A stretch of DNA of 64,000 bases from Bacteroidia bacterium (GCA_030654175.1 JAURXZ010000008.1:51426-115425), one strand, 5' to 3'; shown: positions 17,536 to 27,390, numbered from the stretch's first letter. Notes: generated by a model from the letters alone, not told the origin. Made by a program: numbers and translations.

Positions 17536-18645
17536 ATGAGTTTTAAAGAGTTATATAATTCACAAAATTGGGAAGAAGTAAAAAAAACGATCTACGATAA
17601 AACTTCGCAGGATGTAGAAAAAGCCCTTGCATCTGACCGAAGAACACTTGAGGATTTTAAAGCGCTTATTTCACCTGCTGCTGTGCCTTATTTGGAACAA
17701 ATGGCGCAGCTCAGCAACCAATTAACTAAGAAACGTTTTGGCAAGACAATACAAATGTATGCTCCAATGTATCTAAGTAATGAGTGTAATAATATTTGTA
17801 CCTACTGCGGTTTTAGTTTTGATAATAAGGTAAAACGTAAAACACTTTCCGAAAAGGAAATTGTTCAGGAAGTTGAAGAAATTAAAAAACATGGCTTTAA
17901 CCATATTCTATTGGTAACTGGGGAAGCTAATCAAATTGTACATGTTGATTTTTTCCTTAAAGCCATTAAAATCATTAAATCACAATTTGCCAATATTTCC
18001 ATTGAGGTGCAACCATTGGAAACAGGAGAATACAAACAATTACATGAAGCAGGAGTTTATTCTGTTTTAGTTTACCAGGAAACATACCATAAGGATGTTT
18101 ATAAAACGTACCACCCAAAAGGAAAAAAATCAAATTTTGATTATCGTCTTGAAACACCCGATAGAATTGGAGAAGCAGGAATTCATAAAATTGGTTTAGG
18201 GATATTGTTAGGTTTGGAAGATTGGCGTGTTGATTCATTTTATTGTGCTCTGCATTTAGATTATTTACAAAAGCGATATTGGCAAACAAAATATTCTATC
18301 TCTTTCCCTCGTATGCGCCCTGCAGAAGGGATCATTGAGCCAAACGTTATTGTAACTGATAAAGAATTATTGCAACTGATATGTGCGTATCGTTTATTGA
18401 ATGAAGAGGTTGAGCTTTCTATTTCAACAAGAGAGTCGGAAAAATTCAGAAATAATATTATTCCCTTAGGTGTTACCAGTATGAGTGCCGGTTCAAAAAC
18501 AAATCCTGGTGGATATGCTGTAGATACAGGATCATTAGAGCAATTTGAAATATCCGATGAAAGAAGTGCAGGAGAAATCGCTGCATTAATTACAAATAGC
18601 GGGTACGAAGTTGTTTGGAAGGATTGGGATAATGTTTTGTCGTAA
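17536..18645 (+). CDS. thiH: 2-iminoacetate synthase (tyrosine lyase)
   Basis: 369 residues. ThiH is a radical SAM enzyme that cleaves tyrosine to give dehydroglycine for ThiG; its presence instead of ThiO (glycine oxidase) fits an organism able to make thiamine without oxygen. The cluster motif is CNNICTYC (C-x3-C-x2-C) near residues 83-90, followed by GFSFDNKVKRKTLSE. A complete radical SAM barrel and the C-terminal biotin/thiamin-synthesis-associated domain (SISTRESEKFRNN, GSKTNPGGY) follow. It is 180 bp from thiG, the gap being filled with an inverted pair of palindromes, so it may be expressed less than the genes before it. Confidence 0.95.
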   Translation: MSFKELYNSQNWEEVKKTIYDKTSQDVEKALASDRRTLEDFKALISPAAVPYLEQMAQLSNQLTKKRFGKTIQMYAPMYLSNECNNICTYCGFSFDNKVKRKTLSEKEIVQEVEEIKKHGFNHILLVTGEANQIVHVDFFLKAIKIIKSQFANISIEVQPLETGEYKQLHEAGVYSVLVYQETYHKDVYKTYHPKGKKSNFDYRLETPDRIGEAGIHKIGLGILLGLEDWRVDSFYCALHLDYLQKRYWQTKYSISFPRMRPAEGIIEPNVIVTDKELLQLICAYRLLNEEVELSISTRESEKFRNNIIPLGVTSMSAGSKTNPGGYAVDTGSLEQFEISDERSAGEIAALITNSGYEVVWKDWDNVLS

Positions 18646-18721
18646 ATTTGTTTTAAATGCTAAATCAAAAGGATAATTCAACATCCAACATCCAACATTT
18701 ACCATTCAACATAATTTTAAA

Positions 18722-20401
18722 TTACCAGGTAAAGATATCCTCAACTTTAAGTGGTTTTTCGGAACCTCTCCAATTAAAATCTTTAAGCTTCAATTCTTTT
18801 ACATCTATTTGTTCAAGAGGGTAAAGAGTTGCTTCCGGCTTTGTAATAAAGGTAATGTGATGCATTTTTTTATCCTTCATATAAATATTTAAGTTAGTGC
18901 AATCAGCTCGATTCACTGCTTTTATCCTCTCTTTTTCTTTCGCATAATAGATCGTTTGTCCGTTGCCCTCCACTTTAATAAGATATAGATCATTTTTCTT
19001 GAAATACCCCTTCATGTATTTGCCTCGTATTTGATTGTAATGTATGCTATCCTCCATGGATACAATAAAGCCACTGCTTTTTAATTCAATTGATTGTATT
19101 GATTTATTCCCTGTTTGTATTTTCATGCTGTCCGCAGTCAACTGATTTTCTTCAGACCAAATTATAGGTCTCCCGTATAATTTCATTGTAGAATCCATTG
19201 TGGTGTAGGATAGTGAATCACATTTTCCTTGCAGATCATTTTTAAAAAATTTCACTTTGTGATAAGCAAATAATTGTTTGCCACTGGAAATTGAATCATT
19301 GGAACCCGCAATTTCTTTAATTTCTGGCTGTTCGCTCTCTTTTGTTTTTTGTTTTTTATTTTTTGAGTCCTTGCCTTTGCCTTTCGTCTCTTTAACTGTT
19401 GTCTTTGGCTGAATACGTGATTTGTTAAAATTAGTGCTTGTTACTTTCAATGTATCAGCATGTAAATACAGGGTGTCTTTTTCATACATCTGTGTTAACA
19501 ATGCTTTGCCGGTAACAAATGAAAAATCATTCTGTTCATAGTGAATGGCATAATCGCCTTTGATAGTAAGGTTTTGTGTCGTATCAATGATCTGGATATT
19601 ACTAAATGCCCTGCCAATGCCTTGCTTCCTGTCATAGTAAATACTATCACCGATCATTTTTTGCTCTTTGCTGATGATGTATGCATTTTTATTGAAACGG
19701 GATAGATCGTTATTGGTATCATACCAACCGTCCTCGCAATAGATCAGGTTCTCTTTACCCTTGATGGTGGTTGGGCCAAGGAAATAAGTAACTTTTGATA
19801 ATGTATTATAGCGCATCGTATCGCAATTAATTACAAACTGCGGATTGGTAAGCACTACATTTTTTTTGAAGTTAAAATCGTTGGTTTTTGAATTAAATGA
19901 GCCGCGGTCACTTGTAAGGATATTGTCTTTATTAACGATGCGCGCAGGGGTTGTATAATAACCAATGCCTGTTGCAATATCATAATTCAAGACATCGGTG
20001 GTGAGTTGCATATCACCTTTGCTAATAATTACATTTCTTGTCAATACAGCTATTTTTGTATTACCACTGTATTTCAACAGATCACCATACAGGTTAATGC
20101 CATCGTTCTCCTGGATACGCACATGTCCGAAAGCATCCAATGAATTATCCGAATAGAAATATGCGCTGTCGCAATACATAAGTGTATTCTCATGCTTAAA
20201 TTGCACATCACCGATCAATCGCTTTGCACCAGCTGCTATATTACTTGCAACTTTTAAGGAACCGGCATTTAGAATTTCAACTTGTTTTTGAGAATAGGAG
20301 TAGAGTGGAACGAAAAATAAAAAAAACAAAATAACTCTCCTTAACCCTCTCCATAGGAGGGAGGACAGTTTTCTGCATTCTTTAGCCTTTATCTTTTTCA
20401 T
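18722..20401 (-). CDS. OstA-like (LptA/LptD-N fold) envelope protein
   Basis: 559 residues with a signal peptide ending near SYS|QKQV (about residue 38). The mature part has repeated short beta-strand units of the OstA/LptA type: a first domain at about 40-200 (ILNAGSLKVASN, LIGDVQFKHEN, TLMYCDSAYFY) and further units to about 330, typical of OstA_2-type proteins in Bacteroidota that are thought to help lipopolysaccharide reach the outer membrane. A Lys/Glu-rich linker (about 330-360) separates a second beta-rich half. The N-terminal leader is longer than normal because residues 12-22 (LSSLLWRGLRR) are encoded by a dispersed palindromic repeat. It lies downstream of purA on the same strand. 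Confidence 0.85.
   Translation of the reverse strand: MKKIKAKECRKLSSLLWRGLRRVILFFLFFVPLYSYSQKQVEILNAGSLKVASNIAAGAKRLIGDVQFKHENTLMYCDSAYFYSDNSLDAFGHVRIQENDGINLYGDLLKYSGNTKIAVLTRNVIISKGDMQLTTDVLNYDIATGIGYYTTPARIVNKDNILTSDRGSFNSKTNDFNFKKNVVLTNPQFVINCDTMRYNTLSKVTYFLGPTTIKGKENLIYCEDGWYDTNNDLSRFNKNAYIISKEQKMIGDSIYYDRKQGIGRAFSNIQIIDTTQNLTIKGDYAIHYEQNDFSFVTGKALLTQMYEKDTLYLHADTLKVTSTNFNKSRIQPKTTVKETKGKGKDSKNKKQKTKESEQPEIKEIAGSNDSISSGKQLFAYHKVKFFKNDLQGKCDSLSYTTMDSTMKLYGRPIIWSEENQLTADSMKIQTGNKSIQSIELKSSGFIVSMEDSIHYNQIRGKYMKGYFKKNDLYLIKVEGNGQTIYYAKEKERIKAVNRADCTNLNIYMKDKKMHHITFITKPEATLYPLEQIDVKELKLKDFNWRGSEKPLKVEDIFTW
20336..20368. repeat. CCCTCTCC-type palindrome inside the signal-peptide codons of the OstA-like gene
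   Basis: CCCTCTCC, ATA, GGAGGGAGG form a short hairpin. Read on the minus strand it encodes LSSLLWRGLRR, placed between the initial Lys-rich residues and the hydrophobic core of the signal peptide. The same type of sequence occurs in the adjacent intergenic gap and inside copy E of the structured repeat. Confidence 0.7.
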
Positions 20402-20415
20402 TTATTTTTTTTACA

Positions 20416-20490
20416 TCTCGCCTCCTCTCTTTGGAGAGGAGGTTAATAGGAGAGGCATTAAGGTAGGGCAGGAGTGGGAGTGTTCTTTTT
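20416..20490. repeat. CCTCCTCTC palindrome overlapping the end of purA
   Basis: A 9-bp hairpin (CCTCCTCTC, TTTG, GAGAGGAGG at 20421-20442) is followed by repeat sequence that runs into purA and supplies its last codons (NTPTPALP). Tails reading PTPALP are a known mark of this dispersed repeat type at protein ends. Confidence 0.75.
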
Positions 20491-21753
20491 ACGCATCAAT
20501 GTTTGTGTGCGGTCTGGGCCTACAGAAACAATTGAAATTGGGACACCAGCTTCACGCTCAATAAATGCAATGTATTCATTTAATTGTTCAGGCATTTGAT
20601 CCGGGCTGTTAAGACCTGTCAGATCCTGGTTCCAGCCTTTTAATTCTTTGTAAACAGGTGAAAGCAATTCAGGAGAATAATCATAAGGCAGGTAGTTAAT
20701 TTGTTCACCTTGATAATTATAATGAGTACAAACTTTAATAGTTTCAAAACCGCTTAATATATCTGCTTTCATCATCATCAATTCAGTAACGCCATTGATC
20801 ATAATAGCATATTTAAGGGCAGGCAGATCCAACCAGCCTGTGCGTCTCGGGCGACCGGTGGTAGAACCAAACTCATTACCTGTTTTTCTTATTTGCTCAC
20901 CTACTTCATCATTTAGTTCGGTTGGGAATGGCCCACTACCAACACGTGTGCAGTATGCTTTAAAAATGCCAATTACATTTCCAATTTTATTAGGAGCAAT
21001 TCCTAAACCCGTACAAGCACCTGCACATATAGTGTTTGATGATGTTACAAAAGGATAGGAACCAAAATCAATATCTAATAAGGATCCTTGAGCACCTTCG
21101 GCTAAAATTGCTTTATTATTTTTTAATGCCTCATCAATGTAATGTTCACTTTCCACACGCTTTAAACTTTTTAAAACTTCAATACCCTCAAAAAACGCTG
21201 GCTCCAACTCTGCAAGGTTGTATTGGTAATTATAAAAATTTAATAATTGCTTGTGTTTTTCAACCAAGGCATTGTATTTATTTTTAAAATCAGGGCTATC
21301 GATATCACCAACACGCAAACCGTTACGGCCTGTTTTATCCATATACGTTGGTCCAATACCTTTAAGGGTAGATCCGATCTTCTCTTTGCCTTTACTTGCC
21401 TCCGAAGCAGCATCCAGAAGGCGGTGTGTCGGTAAAATTAAATGAGCACGTTTAGAGATCACTAATTTTGATTTTACATCAACATTCAGTTTTACCAGGG
21501 CATCTATTTCTTTTTTGAAGATCACAGGATCTATCACCACACCGTTACCAACAACGTTTATTTTTTTGTCGTGAAAAATCCCGGAAGGAATAGTATGCAG
21601 CACATGTTTTATACCATTGAACTCCAATGTATGTCCTGCATTTGGTCCGCCCTGAAAACGCCCGATAATGTCATATTTCGGTGTTAATACATCTACAATT
21701 TTTCCTTTACCCTCGTCTCCCCATTGAAGACCTAATAATACATCTACTTTCAT
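20458..21753 (-). CDS. purA: Adenylosuccinate synthase
   Basis: 431 residues. PurA condenses IMP with aspartate using GTP, the first committed step to AMP. GLQWGDEGKGKIVD at about 8-21 carries the catalytic Asp and the P-loop-like segment; QGGPNAGHT (about 34-42), the IMP-binding GSTTGRPRRTGWLDLPALKY and the C-terminal SVGPDRTQT guanine-binding block are present. The last ten residues (KKNTPTPALP) go beyond the usual end and come from a palindromic repeat. The gene belongs to a minus-strand run with STAS, Fur and RelA/SpoT genes, an arrangement I recognise from other Bacteroidota. Confidence 0.96.
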   Translation of the reverse strand: MKVDVLLGLQWGDEGKGKIVDVLTPKYDIIGRFQGGPNAGHTLEFNGIKHVLHTIPSGIFHDKKINVVGNGVVIDPVIFKKEIDALVKLNVDVKSKLVISKRAHLILPTHRLLDAASEASKGKEKIGSTLKGIGPTYMDKTGRNGLRVGDIDSPDFKNKYNALVEKHKQLLNFYNYQYNLAELEPAFFEGIEVLKSLKRVESEHYIDEALKNNKAILAEGAQGSLLDIDFGSYPFVTSSNTICAGACTGLGIAPNKIGNVIGIFKAYCTRVGSGPFPTELNDEVGEQIRKTGNEFGSTTGRPRRTGWLDLPALKYAIMINGVTELMMMKADILSGFETIKVCTHYNYQGEQINYLPYDYSPELLSPVYKELKGWNQDLTGLNSPDQMPEQLNEYIAFIEREAGVPISIVSVGPDRTQTLMRKKNTPTPALP

Positions 21754-21868
21754 CTTAAAAAGATTACACCGATTATAAAACGATTACACCGATATTGTTA
21801 AATTGTTAAATTGCCTACTGCTTATTACCTAATTGCCTACTGTCGAATAGTTAAATTGAAAAATTGTA

Positions 21869-22216
21869 TTATTTATTCAAGATCTCAATAGCTTTTTCTT
21901 CATTTTCGCTAACATTAAAAATGCTGTCAAGCTTTGTAATTACCAATAGTTCGGTGATTTTTTTATTTACGCAGCAAATAGCAACCTCTCCGGATTCTTT
22001 ACGGGCTTTGGTAAGAATATTAATAAATACATTTAATCCACTGCTATTGATATATTTTAATTCCTGAAGATTAAGCAGAATTTTGTTTTCACCTTTAGCA
22101 ATAGTTGTCTCAATTTCTGTCAGCAGATCCTTTGCTTGGTTTCTATCGATGAGTTCACCAAAGAGAAGATATTGATTGACGTTTTTAAGCTTGTTTGATT
22201 TGTATTCGAATACCAT
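21869..22216 (-). CDS. STAS-domain protein (anti-sigma factor antagonist type)
   Basis: 115 residues, a single STAS domain. The loop YINSSGLNVF (about 55-64) contains the Ser that is the phosphorylation site in SpoIIAA-type antagonists (D/N-S-S-G). No anti-sigma kinase (HATPase/RsbW type) or PP2C phosphatase gene is adjacent, so its partner is elsewhere. It lies between purA and fur on the same strand. The target pathway is unknown. Confidence 0.88.
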   Translation of the reverse strand: MVFEYKSNKLKNVNQYLLFGELIDRNQAKDLLTEIETTIAKGENKILLNLQELKYINSSGLNVFINILTKARKESGEVAICCVNKKITELLVITKLDSIFNVSENEEKAIEILNK

Positions 22217-22296
22217 AAGTTAATTTGTTAATTTGAAAATTAAAAAAAGCATTTTCAAATCTGCATATTTTTTAATTGGATTTGTTTTTCTGAAAC

Positions 22297-22815
22297 CTAT
22301 TCCTCTGCTGCGGGAAAGGGTAAGGATGAAATTTTTTTGTCGTTTAATTTTTTATGTTCACATGTTCCATGTTTTGCAAGCTTGCCACATCTGCCAAATA
22401 AGTTAAGAGAGTGATGATCGATCTTAAAACCAAGGATCTCACCAGCTGTTTCCTGTATTTGTTGTAACCGTGGATCACAAAATTCAAACACTTTTTCACA
22501 ATCCTGACAAATTAAATGGTCATGTTGTTTGAACTCATATGACTTTTCAAATTGAGCTAAGTTTTTCCCAAACTGATGCTTGGTCACTAAACTGCAATTA
22601 AGAAGCAATTCTATTGTGTTATAAAGAGTAGCGCGACTAACACGATACTTCTTGTTTTTCATTTGAATATAAAGCGATTCAATATCAAAGTGACCACCTT
22701 GAGAGTAGATCTCACTTAATATCGCAAAACGTTCCGGTGTTTTGCGATGACCATGTTTAGCAAGGTACTCCTCAAAAATTTGTTTTACGGTTTCCCTGGT
22801 ATCAACAATTGACAT
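22297..22815 (-). CDS. fur: Fur-family transcriptional regulator
   Basis: 172 residues. The winged-helix N-terminal half carries [13 protein letters not shown] and [12 protein letters not shown] (recognition helix, about 60-71). The dimerisation half has HDHLICQDC with H98, H100, C103 and C106, as in the Zn site of Fur. The second CxxC of the structural zinc site is not in standard form: later ligand candidates are HH at 134-135, C143 and C152. A Lys-rich tail and the ending [10 protein letters not shown] extend past the normal end. Which metal it senses (Fe, Zn, peroxide) cannot be decided. It lies between the STAS and RelA/SpoT genes. Confidence 0.92.
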   Translation of the reverse strand: MSIVDTRETVKQIFEEYLAKHGHRKTPERFAILSEIYSQGGHFDIESLYIQMKNKKYRVSRATLYNTIELLLNCSLVTKHQFGKNLAQFEKSYEFKQHDHLICQDCEKVFEFCDPRLQQIQETAGEILGFKIDHHSLNLFGRCGKLAKHGTCEHKKLNDKKISSLPFPAAEE

Positions 22816-23000
22816 AGTATTGCAATATATTTAAGGTATAAAAATACGAAAAAAACGGTTCAAAGTCAGAAACTTTATAGTTAAAAGTTTGTCGGTTATT
22901 ATAAAGTTGTTTATAGTAAATTGTAAGTTGAAAATTCCATGTCTATAACCTTTGAATTTTCTAACTTTAAACTTTCCAACTTTAAACTTTCCAACTTAAA

Positions 23001-25217
23001 TTATTGCCCATCCATCCTTGTAACCGTGAGCACACCATTTACGGTTTTAAGTTTTTTCATTAATTCTGTAAGGTGAGTTGTATCATGCACATATACCATC
23101 ACCGTTCCGTCAAAAGTGCCATCGTTACTGTCAAAACTTATGGAACGCATATTTACATTGTGCTCATTTGAAATGATTTTAGTGATGTTATTTACCAAGC
23201 CCACTTCATCAATACCTGTAATTTTCATACCTGCAAGGAATGAAATTAATTCAGGAGTTGTCCATTTTGCTTTAACTACCCGGTAAGCATAGTTTGATAG
23301 CAATTGTATCGCATTAGGGCAATTTACCCTGTGGATTTTTATCCCCTCACTGATAGTAATAAAGCCAAATACATCATCCCCCGGAATTGGGTTACAGCAA
23401 GGTGAAAGTTTATAATCAAATTTTTGAAGATTTTCACCGATCACCAGCATATCAGATTTACCACGAGCTGTAGTAACCATCTGTTCCAACGATTTGGTAG
23501 TTTCCTCCTTTTTTATGCTTCCCGATTTATGAGTGATCTTACCATGCTCCTGGCTGAAATCTTTTAAATGCTTAAGCTCTATATTACCAACAGCTATACG
23601 ATAAAATAATTCCTGACTACTTGGTAATTTAAAATAATTGGCAAGATCATTTATATTAGAAAGATTAAAATCAATTTTTAAATGATTGAATTTACGTTCC
23701 AGCATTTCCTTGCCATCTTCCGCTACTTTTCGTCTTTCTTCTTTTAGTGCATTTTTTATTTTTGATTTGGCACGTGCTGTTACTACATAACCCAGCCAAT
23801 CTTCCTTAGGCGTTTGTTTGCTGGAGGTAAGCACTTCCACCTGGTCGCCACTTTTTAATTTATAGCTAAGCGGAACCAGTTTGTGATTCACTTTTGCTCC
23901 AATACATTTTTCACCTATTTTGGTATGAATATCAAATGCGAAATCGAGTGCAGTCGAATTTATAGGAAGTGTTTTTATTTCTCCTTTAGGTGTAAACGCA
24001 AAAATTTCTTCTGCAAACAGGTTGAGTTTAAAATCATCCAAAAACTCCATTGCATTTTCTTCCGGACTTTCAAGGATCTCGCGGATCTTTCTGATCCAAT
24101 CATCCAGTTGGCTTTCATTACCACTGTCTTTATATTTCCAATGGGCAGCATAGCCTTTTTCAGCTAATTCGTCCATCCGGACAGTACGAATTTGTACTTC
24201 CACCCATTTCCCTTCAGGACCCATCACAGTAGCATGTAAGCTTTCGTATCCATTTGCTTTTGGAGTAGATATCCAGTCGCGTAAACGCTCCGGGCTTGGA
24301 TGATAAAAATCAGTTACAATGGAGTAAACGCGCCAGCAGTCAGCCTTTTCGTTTTCAGTAGGTGTATCAATAATTATTCGGATCGCAAATAAATCGAATA
24401 TATTTTCAAACGTAACACCTTTTGTTTTTATCTTATTATTAATCGAATAGATGGACTTAGGCCTTCCGATTATAGTAAATTTCATTCCTTGTTCTTCCAA
24501 TATTTCTTTTATCGGAATAATGAATTTTGAAATGAATTTTTTTCGCTCAGGTTCAGCCTCTTTTAAATGCTGCTGAATTTCATTGTAACTATCAGGCTCG
24601 GTATATTTTAATCCCAGATCTTCTAACTCACTTTTAATGGCATTTAATCCCAATCGATGCGCTAAAGGAGCATATAAATAAAGTGTTTCAGAAGCAATTT
24701 TTAATTGCTTGTCGCGCTTCATGCTATCCAACGTACGCATGTTATGAAGGCGGTCGGCAAGCTTAATAAGTATTACACGTACATCATCAGATAATGTTAG
24801 TAACATTTTTCTGAAATTCTCCGCCTGTAAGGAGGAGCCTTGGTCAAAAACTCCTGATATTTTGGTGAGACCATCAATAATTTTAGCTTCCTTTTCACCA
24901 AACGATACACGGATATCATCCAATGTAAGGTCAGTATCTTCCACTACATCATGCAATAAGGCACATACAACTGATGTAGTTCCTAAGCCAATTTCTTCGG
25001 CACAAATGTGGGCAACAGCTATCGGATGATAAATATAAGGTTCACCCGATTTTCTGCGCATGTGCTTATGCGCTTCCAAAGCAATATCAAATGCTTTACG
25101 AATAAGAAGTTTATCTCCTTTTTCAATTGTTCTGCGACAGGCACGCAATAATCCGCGATAGCGTTTTAGTATTTCTTTTTTTTCAGCTTCTAAATCAATT
25201 ACAACTTGTTCTTCCAT
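23001..25217 (-). CDS. Bifunctional (p)ppGpp synthetase/hydrolase (RelA/SpoT, Rsh)
   Basis: 738 residues with all Rsh domains in order: HD hydrolase (about 45-190) with H64, H89-D90 and E93-D94 in LLHDVVEDTDLT, so hydrolysis is likely active; synthetase (about 240-360) with RPKSIYSINNKI and VEVQIRTVRMDELAEKGYAAHWKYK, catalytic Glu present; TGS (about 400-460); helical and Zn-finger-like region with the PCCNPIPGDDVFGF block; ACT (about 660-738). It should sense starvation and set alarmone level. It stands in the purA-STAS-fur-rsh run, though an AT-rich gap of 185 bp separates it from fur. Compare with the small RelA/SpoT-domain protein at 11.1 kb. Confidence 0.95.
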   Translation of the reverse strand: MEEQVVIDLEAEKKEILKRYRGLLRACRRTIEKGDKLLIRKAFDIALEAHKHMRRKSGEPYIYHPIAVAHICAEEIGLGTTSVVCALLHDVVEDTDLTLDDIRVSFGEKEAKIIDGLTKISGVFDQGSSLQAENFRKMLLTLSDDVRVILIKLADRLHNMRTLDSMKRDKQLKIASETLYLYAPLAHRLGLNAIKSELEDLGLKYTEPDSYNEIQQHLKEAEPERKKFISKFIIPIKEILEEQGMKFTIIGRPKSIYSINNKIKTKGVTFENIFDLFAIRIIIDTPTENEKADCWRVYSIVTDFYHPSPERLRDWISTPKANGYESLHATVMGPEGKWVEVQIRTVRMDELAEKGYAAHWKYKDSGNESQLDDWIRKIREILESPEENAMEFLDDFKLNLFAEEIFAFTPKGEIKTLPINSTALDFAFDIHTKIGEKCIGAKVNHKLVPLSYKLKSGDQVEVLTSSKQTPKEDWLGYVVTARAKSKIKNALKEERRKVAEDGKEMLERKFNHLKIDFNLSNINDLANYFKLPSSQELFYRIAVGNIELKHLKDFSQEHGKITHKSGSIKKEETTKSLEQMVTTARGKSDMLVIGENLQKFDYKLSPCCNPIPGDDVFGFITISEGIKIHRVNCPNAIQLLSNYAYRVVKAKWTTPELISFLAGMKITGIDEVGLVNNITKIISNEHNVNMRSISFDSNDGTFDGTVMVYVHDTTHLTELMKKLKTVNGVLTVTRMDGQ

Positions 25218-25290
25218 ATAATAAGTAAATAAATAGTATGTAAAGTTAAGAATATCAATTTAACAATTACTCAATTTTGCAGGCAATAAA

Positions 25291-25358
25291 CCAATTTAAC
25301 AATTTAACAGTAGGCAATTAAAAACCAATTTAACAATTTAACAGTAGGCAATTAAAAA
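25291..25358. repeat. Two perfect 34-bp tandem repeats in an AT-rich repeat array
   Basis: Units at 25291-25324 and 25325-25358 are identical (CCAATTTAACAATTTAACAG and so on, ending GGCAATTAAAAA). A diverged third unit follows, and an inverted form (AATTGCCTACTGCTCAATTG) is at about 25420-25440. Similar TTGCCTACTG stretches occur at 21796-21845. All are intergenic, in the gap between the rsh and ABC transporter genes and next to purA. Confidence 0.8.
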
Positions 25359-25459
25359 ACAATTAAATAATTGAGCAGTAAGCAATTAATTCGTTAAATT
25401 ATTGTTCAATTAATTTTAAAATTGCCTACTGCTCAATTGGTTAATTGCAAAATTCATTA

Positions 25460-27253
25460 TTAAGCTAATTCCATTTGTAACTTACTTAAGCTACGATAAA
25501 GGCCATTTTCCTGAAGGATCAGCTCCTCATGTGTTCCGGTTTCCCGAACATTTCCTTTATCAATTACAATGATCTTATCCGCTTTACGGATGGTGGATAA
25601 TCGGTGAGCAATTACAAATGAAGTACGGCCTACCATAAGTTTATCCAGTGCTTCCTGAACCACCCGTTCCGATTCCGAATCCAGAGAGCTTGTTGCTTCA
25701 TCTAATATTAAAATACTTGGATCTTTTAATACTGCGCGGGCAATAGCAATACGCTGGCGCTGTCCTCCCGAAAGTTTGATACCACGCTCTCCAACAAGGG
25801 TTTCAAATTTTTCAGGAAATGTATCAATAAATTCCAGTGCGTTAGCTTTACGGGCGGCTTCAGCAATTTCAGCAATAGTTGCAGTGGGTTTACCATAAGC
25901 GATGTTTTCTCTAATGGTTCCGCCAAATAATATTACATCCTGTGGCACCATTGCCATATTGTTTCTCAATTCTGTTAAGGAATAACTTTTTGCATCTTTC
26001 CCATCGATCAAAAGTGTTCCTTTCTCCGGATCATAAAAACGCAGCAACAGCCCTATTAAAGTAGATTTCCCGGAACCGCTGGGTCCAACAATTGCAATTG
26101 TTTCACCTTTTTTAGCAGTAAGATTAATGTTTTTTAATACCTGGATCTCCTTGCGGGAAGGGTATGTAAATGCAACATCTCTAAACTCTACATTACCTTC
26201 AACACGTGTAATGTTTGTTTGAGCGGTAGTAATATCAAGGTCTTCGGGATGTTCATCCAGTATTTCGAATACGCGTTCGGTTGCACCAACCGCTTTTTGA
26301 ATTTGAGAATAAAGCTCTGCAATACCCCCAAATGAAGCACCTACGTAAACCGAATAGAGAATGAATTTGATCAGGTCACCAATAAATAATTGATCCTTTG
26401 ACGCAAGGAAAACACCGTACCAAATAACAGCTACTATCGCTCCAAATAAACAAAAGATAATAAAAGAAGCAAAAGCTCCGCGATATTTTCCTCCTTGTAT
26501 GGCAGTAACAACAATTGATTCAGTGCTTTTTTTGTATCTTAAATTCTCAAAATACTCATTTGCGAAAGCTTTTACATTTGTAATTCCTTGCAAGGTTTCC
26601 TGCACAATTGTATTCGACTCCGCGATCTTATCCTGAACCTCTCTCGAAACTTTCCGGATAAATCGTCCAAAAATAACAGCAGCAACAGCTACTACAGGCA
26701 CAATTGCCAGCATTAGAAACGTTAATTTAGGGGAGATGAACAGCAATAAAATAATACCTCCGATTATTAACATGAATTGTCGTAGGAATTCAGCGATAGT
26801 AGTGGTTAAAGTATCGGATAACTGCGAAATGTCAGAAGAAATACGGCTATTGAGATCACCCACCCTTTGTTCAGCATAAAACGACATCGGTAGTCGTATC
26901 ATTTGGGCATACAATGCCTGACGTAAGGTGGCTAGGGTATTTTCGGTATAATTAACAAAAAGATAAATTCTGAAATAAGAAAAAATCGATTGGAGTATAA
27001 GGACAAGAATCAGGTAAAGGCCTATATCATTGATGTTTGAGAAGCTTTTTAGCTCTACACTTTTTATCAGATCACCGAGCATCCAGGGGAAAACCAAAGC
27101 TGTCCCCCCTGTCAATAATAGAAAAACCAAGCCTATATATAATTTCCAGTTATGCTGTCCGGCATATTGAAAAATACGTAATGCTTTTTTTAAGGCTGAT
27201 TTAGTTAATTTTACTTTTGGTAGATCGTCTGTTTCTTTGACTTTACGTGCCAT
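25460..27253 (-). CDS. ABC exporter half-transporter (MsbA/LmrA-like)
   Basis: 597 residues: a six-helix exporter membrane domain (about 35-325) fused to an ATPase domain (about 355-597). ATPase motifs: Walker A GPSGSGKSTL, Q-loop MVPQDVILF, signature LSGGQRQRIAIARA, Walker B ILILDEATSSLD, and H-loop IAHRLST. Such homodimeric exporters carry lipids (MsbA), drugs or peptides outward; no substrate gene adjoins, so the cargo is unknown. It is transcribed in the same direction as the genes below it but with a repeat-rich gap, so it probably has its own promoter. Confidence 0.93.
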   Translation of the reverse strand: MARKVKETDDLPKVKLTKSALKKALRIFQYAGQHNWKLYIGLVFLLLTGGTALVFPWMLGDLIKSVELKSFSNINDIGLYLILVLILQSIFSYFRIYLFVNYTENTLATLRQALYAQMIRLPMSFYAEQRVGDLNSRISSDISQLSDTLTTTIAEFLRQFMLIIGGIILLLFISPKLTFLMLAIVPVVAVAAVIFGRFIRKVSREVQDKIAESNTIVQETLQGITNVKAFANEYFENLRYKKSTESIVVTAIQGGKYRGAFASFIIFCLFGAIVAVIWYGVFLASKDQLFIGDLIKFILYSVYVGASFGGIAELYSQIQKAVGATERVFEILDEHPEDLDITTAQTNITRVEGNVEFRDVAFTYPSRKEIQVLKNINLTAKKGETIAIVGPSGSGKSTLIGLLLRFYDPEKGTLLIDGKDAKSYSLTELRNNMAMVPQDVILFGGTIRENIAYGKPTATIAEIAEAARKANALEFIDTFPEKFETLVGERGIKLSGGQRQRIAIARAVLKDPSILILDEATSSLDSESERVVQEALDKLMVGRTSFVIAHRLSTIRKADKIIVIDKGNVRETGTHEELILQENGLYRSLSKLQMELA

Positions 27254-27390
27254 TTATGTGGAATTTGGCTGCAAAGATATCAATTTAAGTCAAAAGTTTT
27301 TAAGTCAAAAGTCAAAAGACGCAAATAGTATATTTTTTGACTTTTTTTTAACTTAGTAGGTTTTGATTTTTGACTTTTTTCTCTTTTAAC

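Noticed and set aside
18660..18720. CAACATC tandem stretch as a repeat array between thiH and the OstA-like gene
   Set aside because: Only two to three imperfect 7-8 bp units; too short to carry meaning.
23883..24167. Plus-strand frame inside the rsh gene
   Set aside because: Antisense shadow with Cys/Phe-rich low-quality translation; rsh is complete with all domains.
27280..27390. AAGTCAAAA repeats as a regulatory array of the ABC exporter
   Set aside because: The units are AT-rich slippage-type repeats with an inverted partner in the same gap; no promoter or factor site could be defined.
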